Of a stretch of 64,000 nt of DNA, positions 1 to 8,611 are shown piece after piece. Under the pieces are notes generated by a model. That model saw nothing but the letters and a program-made list of their open reading frames with translations. It had not been told where the DNA came from and did no database searches. The translations under genes were made by a program, and so were the position numbers. Where the stretch lies: contig NZ_JBIQVZ010000001.1 of NCBI RefSeq assembly GCF_044335535.1, positions 496,001 to 560,000 on the forward strand. Direction: 5' to 3'. The stretch's first letter is position 1. Each line of letters opens with the position of its first letter. The DNA is from Mariniflexile sp044335535 (GTDB taxonomy: Bacteria > Bacteroidota > Bacteroidia > Flavobacteriales > Flavobacteriaceae).

Positions 1-360
1 TCTATGGAAACAGCACTATATGCCATTTTAACGTATTTAGCAGCTGCAAAAACGGTCGATTTTATAGTAGATGGTGTTGAAGAATATGTGGGTGTTACAA
101 TCATTTCCAATAAACACGTAGATATGCGTATTATGCTTACCGAAAAACTGCGTAGAGCCTGTACCATTTATGCTGGCAAAGGTGGTTTGGGGAAAAGCGG
201 TGACAGTTACGATAAAGATATTATTTATACCGTTGTTACCAGATTAGAACTTGCTAAATTGCAAACCGAAATTGATAAAATTGATAGAAATGCTTTTATA
301 ATTATGGGCATTGTAAAAGATTTAAAGGGTGGAATGATTAAAAAGAAACCACTTAAATAA
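1..360 (+). CDS. YitT family membrane protein, C-terminal part (5' partial)
   Basis: The reading frame is open from base 1, so the gene starts outside the window; the first ATG at base 4 is probably internal. The last roughly 85 residues look like the soluble DUF2179 domain that ends YitT-type proteins (family length near 290 residues, with about five membrane helices before this domain). The visible N-terminal part has a short hydrophobic stretch and then the YAGKGG..GKSGD..Y segment with following VVTRLE, typical of DUF2179. The role of the family is unknown. The family call rests on my recognition of the C-terminal domain only; no membrane core is visible here. Confidence 0.7.
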   Translation, partial: SMETALYAILTYLAAAKTVDFIVDGVEEYVGVTIISNKHVDMRIMLTEKLRRACTIYAGKGGLGKSGDSYDKDIIYTVVTRLELAKLQTEIDKIDRNAFIIMGIVKDLKGGMIKKKPLK

Positions 361-375
361 TTGAAGAATTAATAA

Positions 376-514
376 TTAGTACATGACAAAAATCCAAATA
401 TATTCAGATGTCAATCTGAGCGCAGTCGAAGACATTGGAAAAATTGTTTTTAATCGTATTTTGACCTTAGTTTATCTTGAACCAAAAGGCCCAATATAAC
501 GTGTCATGTACTAA
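376..514. repeat. MITE-like repeat A, copy 1
   Basis: This element of about 139 bp starts with TTAGTACATGACAAAAAT and ends with TGTCATGTACTAA, an inverted match to the start. A second copy at 35979-36134 has the same ends. The interior carries the CTGAGCGCAGTCGAA motif that recurs elsewhere in the window. It has no coding capacity. Confidence 0.8.
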
Positions 515-533
515 AAATGAATAATTAAAATCC

Positions 534-902
534 ATGACTGATAAAAAATATACCATACAAGACAGTCCTTTTATTGTTCCAACAACCGATGGAAAAATAA
601 TAAAGGAACATTTTGGGGTGGCAACCAATGGTAATTCCCAAATAAGTATTGCCCATATGAAAGCACCTGCGGGCTGGAGCGAACCTTTTCAAACGCCTGA
701 ATTTGATGAATACACTTTTATAATTCGCGGTAAAAAACAGTTTATTATTGAAAACGAAACCGTTGTTTTAGAAGCTGGTCAATCCATCAAAATAAACAAA
801 AATACCAGAGTGCAATATTCCAATCCGTTTACCGAAGTTTGCGAATACATCGCCATTTGTACGCCTGCTTTTTCTATGGATTTAGTAAACCGAGAAGATT
901 AA
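534..902 (+). CDS. Cupin-domain protein
   Basis: This 122-residue single-domain protein has a cupin (double-stranded beta-helix) pattern: a strand-rich core with EFDEYTFIIRGK near residues 61-72 and the turn LEAGQSIKI near residues 84-92. The usual metal-binding histidines of cupin motif 1 are only partly present, so a metal site is uncertain. The substrate cannot be inferred. Its stop codon abuts the ATG of the next gene, so the two are very likely cotranscribed. Confidence 0.75.
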   Translation: MTDKKYTIQDSPFIVPTTDGKIIKEHFGVATNGNSQISIAHMKAPAGWSEPFQTPEFDEYTFIIRGKKQFIIENETVVLEAGQSIKINKNTRVQYSNPFTEVCEYIAICTPAFSMDLVNRED

Positions 903-1727
903 ATGAACAAATACCTTGTCAAAACTATTGGAAGCTTTATAAACTTCACAAGTTTTCTTTCCCCCTATTACGCTGCTAAACTAGCCGTTAAAATATTTTC
1001 AACACCTCGAAAAGGCAAACTGAATGATGACGAAACAAACTATCTAAAATCTGCCGCTCAAGAGAGTATCACTTATGGAGATGTCCCCATAAAAACATAT
1101 TGCTGGAGCGGGAAAAAAGACACTATTTTACTGGTCCATGGTTGGGAAAGCAATGCATTCAGATGGAAAGATTTAATAAAAATTTTAAAATCCGAAGATT
1201 ACAACATCATTGCTTTAGATGCACCTGCACATGGCAATTCTGGAAGTAAAATTTTCAATGCGGTGCTGTATTCAGAATGTATTAACCTGGTTATTAAACA
1301 GTTTAATCCTTCCATTGTTATTGGGCATTCTATTGGCGGTACAGCTTCGGCCCTAGCTATTAACAATCATAAACTTCCTATTAAAAAGCTGGTATTACTT
1401 GGAGCACCTTCAAATTTTGATGAAGTTATCGATAATTACGTCAAAATCATGGGATACAACAAAAAAGTAATTAAAGCAATAAACAACTATTACTTAAAAC
1501 ATTTTGGATATTTTCCTGAATTTTATACCATTGAAAATTTCTCGAAGAATATTCAAGCAGAAGGACTTATCATTCACGATAAAAAAGACCGAATCATATC
1601 GTATAAAGATGCTTTACATATTTCAAAATACTATAAAAATTCTAAAATTATAAAAACCACTGGATTGGGTCATGGTTTAAAAAACGATACCGTTTACAAC
1701 CATATATTAGAGTTTTTAAACACCTAG
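903..1727 (+). CDS. Alpha/beta hydrolase
   Basis: This 274-residue serine hydrolase of the alpha/beta fold shows the oxyanion-hole strand LLVHGWES near residue 79, the nucleophile elbow GHSIGG near residue 142, a candidate acid in HDKKDR near residue 225, and the catalytic histidine in GLGHGLKND near the C-terminus. No signal peptide is evident, although the first 25 residues are hydrophobic and could associate with membrane. It starts directly after the cupin stop codon, so it is the second gene of a two-gene operon. The physiological ester or amide substrate is unknown. Confidence 0.85.
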   Translation: MNKYLVKTIGSFINFTSFLSPYYAAKLAVKIFSTPRKGKLNDDETNYLKSAAQESITYGDVPIKTYCWSGKKDTILLVHGWESNAFRWKDLIKILKSEDYNIIALDAPAHGNSGSKIFNAVLYSECINLVIKQFNPSIVIGHSIGGTASALAINNHKLPIKKLVLLGAPSNFDEVIDNYVKIMGYNKKVIKAINNYYLKHFGYFPEFYTIENFSKNIQAEGLIIHDKKDRIISYKDALHISKYYKNSKIIKTTGLGHGLKNDTVYNHILEFLNT

Positions 1728-1769
1728 ATTTGTTGTACTTTTGAAACATGAAGCCCATAAAGGGCTTTT

Positions 1770-1931
1770 AGAGACTGTTTAAATTTTGTTTTTGGAATGT
1801 TTTATAGGGTATTTTTTTGTCAGACTAAGGTATTTTGAGATTCATAGCCACAGCTATGGACCGAAAAATAGCTGACGTACGGCGGAAAAAGACACATAAA
1901 AGAGCCAAAGGATAAAACTTAAACAGTCTCT
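1770..1931. repeat. MITE-like repeat B, copy 1
   Basis: This element of about 162 bp is bounded by AGAGACTGTTTAAATTTTG and its near-perfect inverse. The right half (from 'agctatggaccgaaaaatag' onward) is nearly identical to copy 2 at 37521-37731. The element lies directly downstream of a stop codon, as do the other copies in this window. Confidence 0.85.
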
Positions 1932-2002
1932 TAACAACAAAACCATTATTATTACCAAATTATCTGGATTGATTTTAAATGGTTTTTGATTTTTTTATTC
2001 AA

Positions 2003-2758
2003 ATGGAAACAGAATTAAAACGCATCAATAAATTTTTAAGCGAAGTTGGGTATTGCTCACGCAGGGAAGCCGATAAACTTATTGAAGCAGGACGTGTAAC
2101 CATAAACGGCGTTGTACCAGAAATGGGCACAAAAATAGCCCCTAATGATGTGGTTCATGTAGATGGAAAAGAAATTAACACATCAAATGAAGCCTTTGTA
2201 TATTTAGCTTTTAACAAACCTGTGGGTATTGTTTGCACAACAGACACGAATGTTGAAAAAGATAACATCATCGATTTTATAAACTACCCCAAACGTATTT
2301 TCCCTATTGGAAGGTTAGACAAACCCAGCGAAGGATTGATTCTGCTAACCGATGATGGTGATATTGTAAACAAAATTCTTCGTGCTAGCAATAATCACGA
2401 AAAAGAATATATTGTTAGGGTAGATAAACCTATTTCGCAAACCTTTATTGAACGCATGGCAGGTGGTGTTCCTCTTGAAGATTTAAACAAAGTCACCAAT
2501 AAATGTGTGGTTGAAAAACTCAGTACTTACGAGTTTAAAATTATCTTAACACAAGGTTTAAACCGACAAATCCGCCGCATGTGCGAATACTTAAATTACG
2601 AGGTTGAAACGCTGAAACGTGTTAGAATAATGAACATAAAACTAGATATGCCTTTAGGTGAATACCGAGAACTCACTAAAGAAGAATTTAGTGAATTAAA
2701 CAGACTGATTAGCGATTCAACTAAAGAGTACAAACCCAATAAATTTCGCCGAAATTAA
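2003..2758 (+). CDS. rluF: 23S rRNA pseudouridine synthase, RluF type
   Basis: The product isomerises a uridine of 23S rRNA (U2604 in the E. coli homologue) to pseudouridine. An N-terminal S4 RNA-binding domain (RINKFLSEVGYCSRREAD) is followed by the RsuA/RluB/E/F catalytic domain with the catalytic aspartate in GRLDKPSEGL. The later stretches AGGVPL, QGLNRQIRRMCEYL and LGEYRELT are those of RluF rather than RluB or RluE. I place the start at the ATG at 2003, where homologues begin; an in-frame ATG at 1979 would add eight hydrophobic residues. Repeat B lies between this gene and the hydrolase, so it is probably its own transcription unit. Confidence 0.88.
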   Translation: METELKRINKFLSEVGYCSRREADKLIEAGRVTINGVVPEMGTKIAPNDVVHVDGKEINTSNEAFVYLAFNKPVGIVCTTDTNVEKDNIIDFINYPKRIFPIGRLDKPSEGLILLTDDGDIVNKILRASNNHEKEYIVRVDKPISQTFIERMAGGVPLEDLNKVTNKCVVEKLSTYEFKIILTQGLNRQIRRMCEYLNYEVETLKRVRIMNIKLDMPLGEYRELTKEEFSELNRLISDSTKEYKPNKFRRN

Positions 2759-2814
2759 TCCAAACTATCGGACAAACCAATTACTTAATATGGGAATTAT
2801 AAAACGCTCTCCCT

Positions 2815-2822
2815 TAATTTTG
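2815..2822 (+). promoter_or_regulatory. Candidate -7 box
   Basis: TAATTTTG matches the Bacteroidota -7 consensus TAnnTTTG, about 55 bases before the ATG at 2878. No clear -33 TTG is seen. Confidence 0.35.
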
Positions 2823-2877
2823 TAATGGGCATCGTACCCTTTGACACTATCTTAGCATCAAAATAAATTTTGAAACT

Positions 2878-3072
2878 ATGATACGAATATTGGCATTGAT
2901 TTTGACCGTTGGAGGCACAATAGCCTTGATTATAGGGGTTTTAGGTGTTTTTGGAAATAACTTTGTCACACTCAGTCCTTGGGCATTAACTATATTAGGA
3001 GGGATTTTCTTTATCGCAGGTGTATCCATGCTAAAATATAGAAAGGATGACCCCGTTAAACCAATCGAATAG
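2878..3072 (+). CDS. Small two-helix membrane protein
   Basis: This 64-residue protein consists of two hydrophobic helices (about residues 4-24 and 32-54) joined by a short loop, followed by a charged tail (KYRKDDPVKPIE) that would face the cytoplasm. A candidate -7 box lies 55 bases upstream. It has no recognisable catalytic motif and I cannot name a family. The opposite frame is also open, but this strand has the better start context and a membrane-protein composition. Confidence 0.6.
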   Translation: MIRILALILTVGGTIALIIGVLGVFGNNFVTLSPWALTILGGIFFIAGVSMLKYRKDDPVKPIE

Positions 3073-3125
3073 AAAATTTAGCTAACCGTTTTGTCTATAA
3101 TTAAGATAGAGAATCGTTTTGACTC

Positions 3126-4007
3126 CTAATTAGAGCTACGTCTCTCGCGAGCTAATAGCGTATTTTTTAACAACATAGCAATCGTCATAGGACCAACTCC
3201 CCCAGGAACCGGTGTGATATAACTTGCTTTTTTGCTGACACTTTCAAAATGCACATCACCTGCAAGTCTGTAACCACTTGTTTTTGTAGCATCTGGAACA
3301 CGGGTAATTCCAACATCAATAATCACAACGTCTTCTTTAACCATATCGCCTGTTAAAAACTCTGAAATACCAATAGCGGCTACAATAATATCAGCGGCCT
3401 TAGTTATTTCAGCCAAATTTTTAGAACGACTATGTACTACCGTAACTGTTGCATCACCTGCTTTACGTTTTTGGCTCATTAAAATACTCATAGGACGCCC
3501 CACAATATGACTTCTTCCCATAACTACCACATTCTTACCAGAGGTTTCAATTTGGTAACGTTCTAACAATTCCAAAATACCATAAGGTGTTGCGGGTAAA
3601 AAAGTAGGCAAATCTAAAGCCATTTTACCAACGTTGGTAGGATGAAACCCATCTACATCCTTATCTGGATGCACCGCCATTAAAACCTTTTGCTCATCAA
3701 TATGTTTTGGCAATGGCAATTGAACTATAAAACCGTCGATATCATCATTGGTGTTTAGCTCATTAATTTTGGACAACAACGCTTCTTCTGAAGTATAATC
3801 AGGCAAATCTATCAAAGTAGAATTAAAACCGATCTTTTCGCAAGCTTTTACTTTTGCATTTACATAGGTCATACTGGCTCCGTCTGTTCCTACTAAAATA
3901 GCAGCAAGATGCGGCACTTTTTCTCCTCTAGAAATCATAGCACTTACGTGTTCTGCAATTTCTTCTTTAATATCGTTACTTACTTTTTTTCCGTCTAAAA
4001 TTATCAT
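3126..4007 (-). CDS. folD: Methylenetetrahydrofolate dehydrogenase / cyclohydrolase
   Basis: This bifunctional enzyme converts 5,10-methylene-THF to 10-formyl-THF using NADP+. At 293 residues it has the usual length. It shows the catalytic YVNAKVKACEKIGF segment (lysine near residue 57), QLPLPKHID, the family signature DKDVDGFHPTNVG, the nucleotide-binding GRSHIVGRP and the C-terminal TPVPGGVGPMTIAML. It is transcribed away from the four-helix-bundle gene in the direction set by ffh; the three genes are codirectional, but the middle one appears to be an inserted cassette. Confidence 0.96.
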   Translation of the reverse strand: MIILDGKKVSNDIKEEIAEHVSAMISRGEKVPHLAAILVGTDGASMTYVNAKVKACEKIGFNSTLIDLPDYTSEEALLSKINELNTNDDIDGFIVQLPLPKHIDEQKVLMAVHPDKDVDGFHPTNVGKMALDLPTFLPATPYGILELLERYQIETSGKNVVVMGRSHIVGRPMSILMSQKRKAGDATVTVVHSRSKNLAEITKAADIIVAAIGISEFLTGDMVKEDVVIIDVGITRVPDATKTSGYRLAGDVHFESVSKKASYITPVPGGVGPMTIAMLLKNTLLARERRSSN

Positions 4008-4019
4008 AAAAATAGTATT

Positions 4020-4040
4020 CAGTAGCAGTCGCAGTCACAG
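4020..4040. repeat. Left inverted repeat of the four-helix-bundle cassette
   Basis: This tract is built of CAGTCGCAGTC units just beyond the stop codon of the 4046-4423 gene. It is the inverse of the tract at 4447-4480 on the other side of that gene. Confidence 0.65.
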
Positions 4041-4045
4041 TTTGC

Positions 4046-4423
4046 TTACTCATTGCCTGTATTTACTCCGAATTTGCTTGGATTATTAATCATATAGTTT
4101 ATAAGTTTCCCGACTTCAATACCTAATTCGGTTAACTCCAAATGTTTTTCTTCATCAAAATAATTACATGCTAAAGCAAAATCTAACCATGTACTCGTTT
4201 CCGAATTCTCACCATCAGCATCTGTAAGTTTGCTTATAAAATGTTTTGGGTAGATTCTTTTTCTATACGCTTCAGCTATATTTGCAGAAACCGACCTAGA
4301 ACTTCTTCTTATTTGGTCTGTTAAAGAATATATTTCTTCCTTTGGAAAGGATTTAGAAATTTCAAAAATCAACATAGACAACTCAAAAGATTTTTGATAA
4401 GCTAATAGTTTTTTGAAATCCAT
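4046..4423 (-). CDS. Four-helix bundle protein (S23 / 23S rRNA intervening-sequence family)
   Basis: This 125-residue helical protein has the family hallmarks: an N-terminal DFKKLLAYQKSFEL, then SKSFPKEE.YSLTDQIRRSSRSVSANIAEAY in the second and third helices, and C-terminal ELGIEVGKLINYMI. In Leptospira and Coxiella such proteins are encoded in 23S rRNA intervening sequences. In Bacteroidota they often stand alone between housekeeping genes, as here. Inverted CAGTCGCAGTC tracts flank the gene, suggesting it sits in folD-ffh as a discrete insert. The molecular function is not established; related bundles act as accessory proteins of diversity-generating retroelements. Confidence 0.88.
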   Translation of the reverse strand: MDFKKLLAYQKSFELSMLIFEISKSFPKEEIYSLTDQIRRSSRSVSANIAEAYRKRIYPKHFISKLTDADGENSETSTWLDFALACNYFDEEKHLELTELGIEVGKLINYMINNPSKFGVNTGNE

Positions 4424-4446
4424 AAAATTTAATTTTCACTACTTAG

Positions 4447-4480
4447 AACTGCGACTGAGATTGAGACTGCGACTGGGACT
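4447..4480. repeat. Right inverted repeat of the four-helix-bundle cassette
   Basis: This tract contains two GACTGCGACTG/ACTGCGACTGAG units, inverse to the tract at 4020-4040. It lies between the start of the S23-like gene and the ffh stop codon. Confidence 0.65.
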
Positions 4481-4489
4481 AAATACCAA

Positions 4490-5818
4490 TTAACGCATCC
4501 CTTTCATCATTTGCATCATTTTTTTACCGCCGCCACCTTGCATCATTTTCATCATTTTGCTCATTTGGTCGAATTGCTTTAAAAGCTGATTGACTTGTTG
4601 TACCGAAGTTCCAGACCCTTTACCTATACGTTGTTTTCTACTGGAATTTATAATAGAAGGATTGCTGCGTTCTTTGGGGGTCATAGAATGTATAATGGCT
4701 TCGATACCTTTAAACGCATCATCATCAATATCGACATCTTTTAACATTTTTCCAGCTCCAGGAATCATACCCATAAGGTCTTTCATGTTTCCCATTTTTT
4801 TGATTTGCTGAATCTGCTTTAAGAAATCATCAAACCCAAATTGGTTTTTGGCAATTTTCTTTTGAAGTTTACGTGCTTCTTCCTCATCAAACTGCTCTTG
4901 GGCACGTTCAACTAACGATACCACATCACCCATTCCCAGAATACGGTCTGCCATTCGCGATGGGTAAAACACATCAATAGCTTCCATTTTCTCACCAGTA
5001 CCGATAAACTTAATTGGTTTATTTACAACCGATTTAATGGAAATAGCGGCTCCACCACGGGTATCACCGTCTAATTTGGTTAAAATAACACCATCAAAAT
5101 TCAATACATCGTTGAAAGCTTTTGCTGTGTTTACAGCATCTTGCCCTGTCATAGAATCTACAACAAACAAGGTTTCTTGTGGCTGAATGGCTTTGTGGAT
5201 GTTCGATATTTCGGTCATCATCACTTCATCTACCGCTAAACGTCCCGCAGTATCTATGATGACTACATTATATCCATTTGCTTTTGCATGTGCAATACCT
5301 GCTTTTGAAATAGCTACTGGATCTGTATTGCCCCTATCGCTAAAAACCTCTACTCCTATTTGATCGCCTACAACATGTAGCTGGTCTATCGCTGCCGGTC
5401 TATAAACATCACAAGCAACCAATAAAGGTTTTTTTGATTTTTTTGTTTTAAGATAATTTGCCAGTTTACCAGAAAAAGTTGTCTTACCAGAACCCTGTAA
5501 ACCAGACATTAAAATAACACTTGGGTTACCCGAAAGGTTGATACCTTCGGCATCACCACCCATAAGTTCGGTTAATTCGTCTTTTACTATTTTAACCATT
5601 AACTGCCCTGGCTGTAACGTTGTTAATACGTTTTGACCAAGTGCTTTATCTTTAACTCTTACGGTAAAGTCTTTTGCTATTTTAAAGTTAACATCGGCAT
5701 CTAACAAAGCACGACGTACTTCTTTTAATGTTTCGGCTACGTTGACCTCGGTAATGCTTCCGTGACCTTTTAGTACGTGTAAAGCCTTATCTAATTTATC
5801 GCTTAAATTATTGAACAT
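4490..5818 (-). CDS. ffh: Signal recognition particle protein Ffh (SRP54)
   Basis: This is the GTPase subunit of the signal recognition particle; with 4.5S RNA it delivers nascent membrane proteins to FtsY. It is full length at 442 residues. An N domain is followed by the G domain with P-loop GLQGSGKT (106-113), DVYRPAA, DTAGR and TKLDGD. The methionine-rich M domain ends in MMKMMQGGGGKKMMQMMKGMR. A TAAATTTG box lies about 30 bases upstream of the start. The 4.5S RNA gene is not visible in this window. Confidence 0.97.
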   Translation of the reverse strand: MFNNLSDKLDKALHVLKGHGSITEVNVAETLKEVRRALLDADVNFKIAKDFTVRVKDKALGQNVLTTLQPGQLMVKIVKDELTELMGGDAEGINLSGNPSVILMSGLQGSGKTTFSGKLANYLKTKKSKKPLLVACDVYRPAAIDQLHVVGDQIGVEVFSDRGNTDPVAISKAGIAHAKANGYNVVIIDTAGRLAVDEVMMTEISNIHKAIQPQETLFVVDSMTGQDAVNTAKAFNDVLNFDGVILTKLDGDTRGGAAISIKSVVNKPIKFIGTGEKMEAIDVFYPSRMADRILGMGDVVSLVERAQEQFDEEEARKLQKKIAKNQFGFDDFLKQIQQIKKMGNMKDLMGMIPGAGKMLKDVDIDDDAFKGIEAIIHSMTPKERSNPSIINSSRKQRIGKGSGTSVQQVNQLLKQFDQMSKMMKMMQGGGGKKMMQMMKGMR

Positions 5819-5844
5819 AATTTTTCTTGAAATTTTAAGAACTG

Positions 5845-5852
5845 CAAATTTA
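5845..5852 (-). promoter_or_regulatory. Candidate -7 box of ffh
   Basis: On the minus strand this reads TAAATTTG (TAnnTTTG consensus), 26 bases before the ffh ATG. Confidence 0.45.
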
Positions 5853-5900
5853 AGTATTTGATATATATAATAGAAGTAACATGCTATAAAAAAGACAAAT

Positions 5901-5938
5901 AAAAAAAAGGTTGTTAAAACATGTGCTTAACAACCTTT
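5901..5938 (-). terminator. Rho-independent terminator after the 6011-7771 gene
   Basis: On the minus strand AAAGGTTGTTAA pairs with TTAACAACCTTT across a loop of about nine bases, followed by a run of eight T. Confidence 0.75.
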
Positions 5939-6010
5939 ATAAAGGAAACTTTATTTAATAATTAACCTAACCAATCAAAACATTAAGTTCCCTTTTTACC
6001 AAAAGCATAC

Positions 6011-7771
6011 TTAATTTTTCTTTTCAAGGACTAATAGTCTTTCAATCTCTCCTGTTGAGCTTAAATCTTTTAACTCGATTTTGTTTGGTGAAACCTCTTT
6101 AATTCTCCATCTAAATGTAAGCTCGTTAAACGGTGCTTCATTTGCAAAAAGCAACCCTAAAAACAAGCCATTATTACGGTATGCTAACCAAGATCCTGCT
6201 GTAATACCAGCATTGGGATCAGTTACTTTTATTCTTCCGGTTTCTAAAAAGTTAATAGTGTAACCAGCAAAATTCTCTGTTGGATCTTGAACATGTACTA
6301 AACCATCCTCATATTTAGTAACTTCCCAAGTACCTACGACTAGAACGTCTTCAATATAGTTTACATCGCTGTCGGCTCTTAAACAGTGTCTTTCCAAAAC
6401 CATTTTATTATTGGCGTTCTCTAGTTTAATCAAACCTGGCTCTAAAAATGTAATTAACCATTCTAGTTTTAAATCCGGTCTGCCTTCAAGAGTTATTCTC
6501 AAAATAAAACCAGCATTCCTAACACCTATTTCATAAGTACCCGCTACAAACTCGCCATTAATTCTAATATTAACTTCGTTGTTTGGCAAGAATTTTAATG
6601 GTGTTCCTATATACTCTTTTTCATTATCGATACCATTAACACTTAAACCTGCTATTCTCCATAAACATTCCTGTAAATAGCTCTCTATACGCTCTTTAGT
6701 AATATCTACGACAACATCGCAATTTTTCTTTAAGATGATTTTATTACCTCCTTCTGTATATAATTTGATTCTTCCGTATTCAATTTCATACACAAACCAT
6801 TCTAAAGAAAAATCTACAAGGGTATCGAATTCTAATTTAATAGCCACACCATGGTCTGTAACACGAGTGCTCCAAGATCCCGTTAATATATCGCCTCCTC
6901 TTTTACGAACTTTGACCACACCATCTTCTTTAAATATCATAACATATTCTAGATAGGTATCGGTTAAACTATTTTGGTCTCTATTTACTTCATAAACCAC
7001 CCAAGGGCACATTTTTAACAAATTATCTAAACGTTCTTTTGTGAAATCATCGTCATGATAATCGTTGTTATCGTCTTCATTACAAGCATTTTTTGCTTCT
7101 TTAATAACGTTGTGTAACTCAAGGTTGTTATTTACTGTTATAGTAGAGCCATCTGAATATTCCATAGTTACAGGAAAATTAAGACTAGCAAAAACTTCGG
7201 CATCCATGACACGTCTTATAAATTGGTATAATTGCCTATCGCTTTCAACAGTCACCACATTAATAACCTGAAAGTCTGCATTATAAACTGAAAACGATAT
7301 AGGATATTGAAAATCGATACATTCAATATCGTCATCTTCTTCGTTTTCACCATGACATGTTTTAATTAAGTTTTCTAAAGCATCATGGTTTTCAATCACA
7401 ACTTCGTCATGATCTGCTAGTGTGACGGTGATGGGAAATATAATTTCTAACTTGTCATCGTCATCCTCAAATTTATTGAAAATAGCCTCAATGGTTTTAT
7501 AGCCTTCTTTAGAATCTATAATTATTTCTATTCCATTCGCTTTAACAGTAACAGGCAATTTAACAGACAAACAACTTGCCCTGTCTATAATATTATCGGC
7601 AGATCCGTCCATTTTAGACGTGGCACTTATCATACTTGTTAACTCAGATGTTGCTACAAGTGCTTCGGCTTCGGTAGGTTCAGTAATTTCAATGACTTCA
7701 TCTTGACAAGACGTAAATAATAAAAGGGCAAAAAAAGGCAGTAGTAATAATGTTCTTAATTTAGTTTTCAT
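6011..7771 (-). CDS. Large repeat-built lipoprotein, divergent from an ECF sigma operon
   Basis: This 586-residue exported protein has a lipobox FTSC ending at residue 22, so it is likely anchored in the outer membrane. I start it at the ATG at 7771 because the signal peptide begins there; 35 upstream in-frame residues look untranslated. I see two parts. Residues about 60-240 hold roughly four beta-rich units with the pattern 'FPITV....V.I.N...L..LI..C', separated by acidic linkers (EDDDD, NEEDDD, NEDDNND). Residues about 250-586 hold three units of about 95 residues resembling lipocalin-like sheets, with 'W.V', 'G.W', 'LEW' and 'IKL...N.(I/M).L...C' recurring. It is divergent from the sigma/FecR/receptor operon, so it is a likely target or partner of that system. 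The function is unknown; a calcium- or cation-rich surface is only suggested by the acidic linkers. Confidence 0.75.
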   Translation of the reverse strand: MKTKLRTLLLLPFFALLLFTSCQDEVIEITEPTEAEALVATSELTSMISATSKMDGSADNIIDRASCLSVKLPVTVKANGIEIIIDSKEGYKTIEAIFNKFEDDDDKLEIIFPITVTLADHDEVVIENHDALENLIKTCHGENEEDDDIECIDFQYPISFSVYNADFQVINVVTVESDRQLYQFIRRVMDAEVFASLNFPVTMEYSDGSTITVNNNLELHNVIKEAKNACNEDDNNDYHDDDFTKERLDNLLKMCPWVVYEVNRDQNSLTDTYLEYVMIFKEDGVVKVRKRGGDILTGSWSTRVTDHGVAIKLEFDTLVDFSLEWFVYEIEYGRIKLYTEGGNKIILKKNCDVVVDITKERIESYLQECLWRIAGLSVNGIDNEKEYIGTPLKFLPNNEVNIRINGEFVAGTYEIGVRNAGFILRITLEGRPDLKLEWLITFLEPGLIKLENANNKMVLERHCLRADSDVNYIEDVLVVGTWEVTKYEDGLVHVQDPTENFAGYTINFLETGRIKVTDPNAGITAGSWLAYRNNGLFLGLLFANEAPFNELTFRWRIKEVSPNKIELKDLSSTGEIERLLVLEKKN

Positions 7772-7918
7772 GATTCTTGATTTTGGGTTCAACATAGCTT
7801 TTTGATTATAAAACAGGATAACTTTAAAAATTCCTACCCTATTTTTCAAAAATTTTTCAAACTTTAAAAATTCCAAACTTCAAAAAACCTTATTTTAGTG
7901 GCACAATCAACAACTAAA

Positions 7919-8434
7919 ATGACTAAACAACTACATGAAAATATTTGCGAAGAGCGCTTATTTTCTTCTATATTTAATAAATACGCTAAAGATTTACACA
8001 ACTTTTTATATTATAAGTATGGTGATTTGCTAAACCCAAAAGATAAAGTACAGGAAGCTTTTATTAAACTTTGGGAAAATTGCGCCAAGGTAAGTCCAGA
8101 CAAGGCAAAAAGTTTTGTGTTTACGACTGCCAATAATTTAATGCTGAACGAAACAGCACACCAAAAGGTGGTATTAAGACACCAACAAAACAAACCAAAA
8201 ACATATACCAACGAAAATCCTGAGTTTTTAATGCAGGAAACCGAGTATATGGACAAACTTCAAAAAGCACTTTCAAATTTAACTGATGCCCAACGTGAAG
8301 CCTTTATGATGAACCGGGTTGAAGGCAAACGTTTTAAAGAAATTGCTGAACTATTGGAAATTTCTACCAAAGCAGTTGAAAAACGGATTTATGGAGCGTT
8401 GGAGAAGTTGAGAAAAGATATTAAGGAGTTGTAA
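7919..8434 (+). CDS. ECF sigma factor, FecI-like
   Basis: This sigma-70 factor of the extracytoplasmic-function type carries region 2 (SIFNKYAKDLHNFLYYKYG..LNPKDKVQEAFIKLWEN) and region 4 (LSNLTDAQREAFMMNRVEGKRFKEIAELLEISTKAVEKRI). I prefer the ATG at 7919; a GTG at 7898 would add seven residues. The FecR-type anti-sigma gene and an STN-domain TonB receptor follow, so it is expected to be released when the receptor binds its ligand. The divergent lipoprotein gene starts only about 150 bases away. Confidence 0.92.
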   Translation: MTKQLHENICEERLFSSIFNKYAKDLHNFLYYKYGDLLNPKDKVQEAFIKLWENCAKVSPDKAKSFVFTTANNLMLNETAHQKVVLRHQQNKPKTYTNENPEFLMQETEYMDKLQKALSNLTDAQREAFMMNRVEGKRFKEIAELLEISTKAVEKRIYGALEKLRKDIKEL

Positions 8435-8497
8435 CTGCTAGTTCTGGGTTCAAGGTTTTGGGTTCAAGGTGTTGGGTAAAAAAACTAAACTTAGCAA

Positions 8498-8553
8498 CTT
8501 TGAAGCTTTGAAACTCTGAAACTTTGAAACTTTGAAACTCTAATGCTTTAAAA
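8498..8553. repeat. Degenerate octamer tandem repeat
   Basis: Seven consecutive 8-base units of the form CTTTGAAA/CTCTGAAA lie between the sigma and anti-sigma genes. They are preceded by two copies of GGGTTCAAGGT at about 8445-8470. The tract enlarges the intergenic space of what is otherwise a tight operon. Confidence 0.7.
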
Positions 8554-8611
8554 CTTAAAAAAAAAGGGTAGGAAAAAATAAAAGTTAACTGTTATATAAT
8601 TGAATATCGAA

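Noticed and set aside
1979..2002. ATG 1979 as the rluF start
   Set aside because: It adds eight hydrophobic residues not expected before the S4 domain.
2847..3029. Minus-strand open frame opposite the small membrane protein
   Set aside because: The plus frame is longer, has two clean membrane helices and an upstream -7 box.
4046..4423. 23S rRNA intervening sequence
   Set aside because: The S23-like gene lies between folD and ffh and no rRNA is present in the window.
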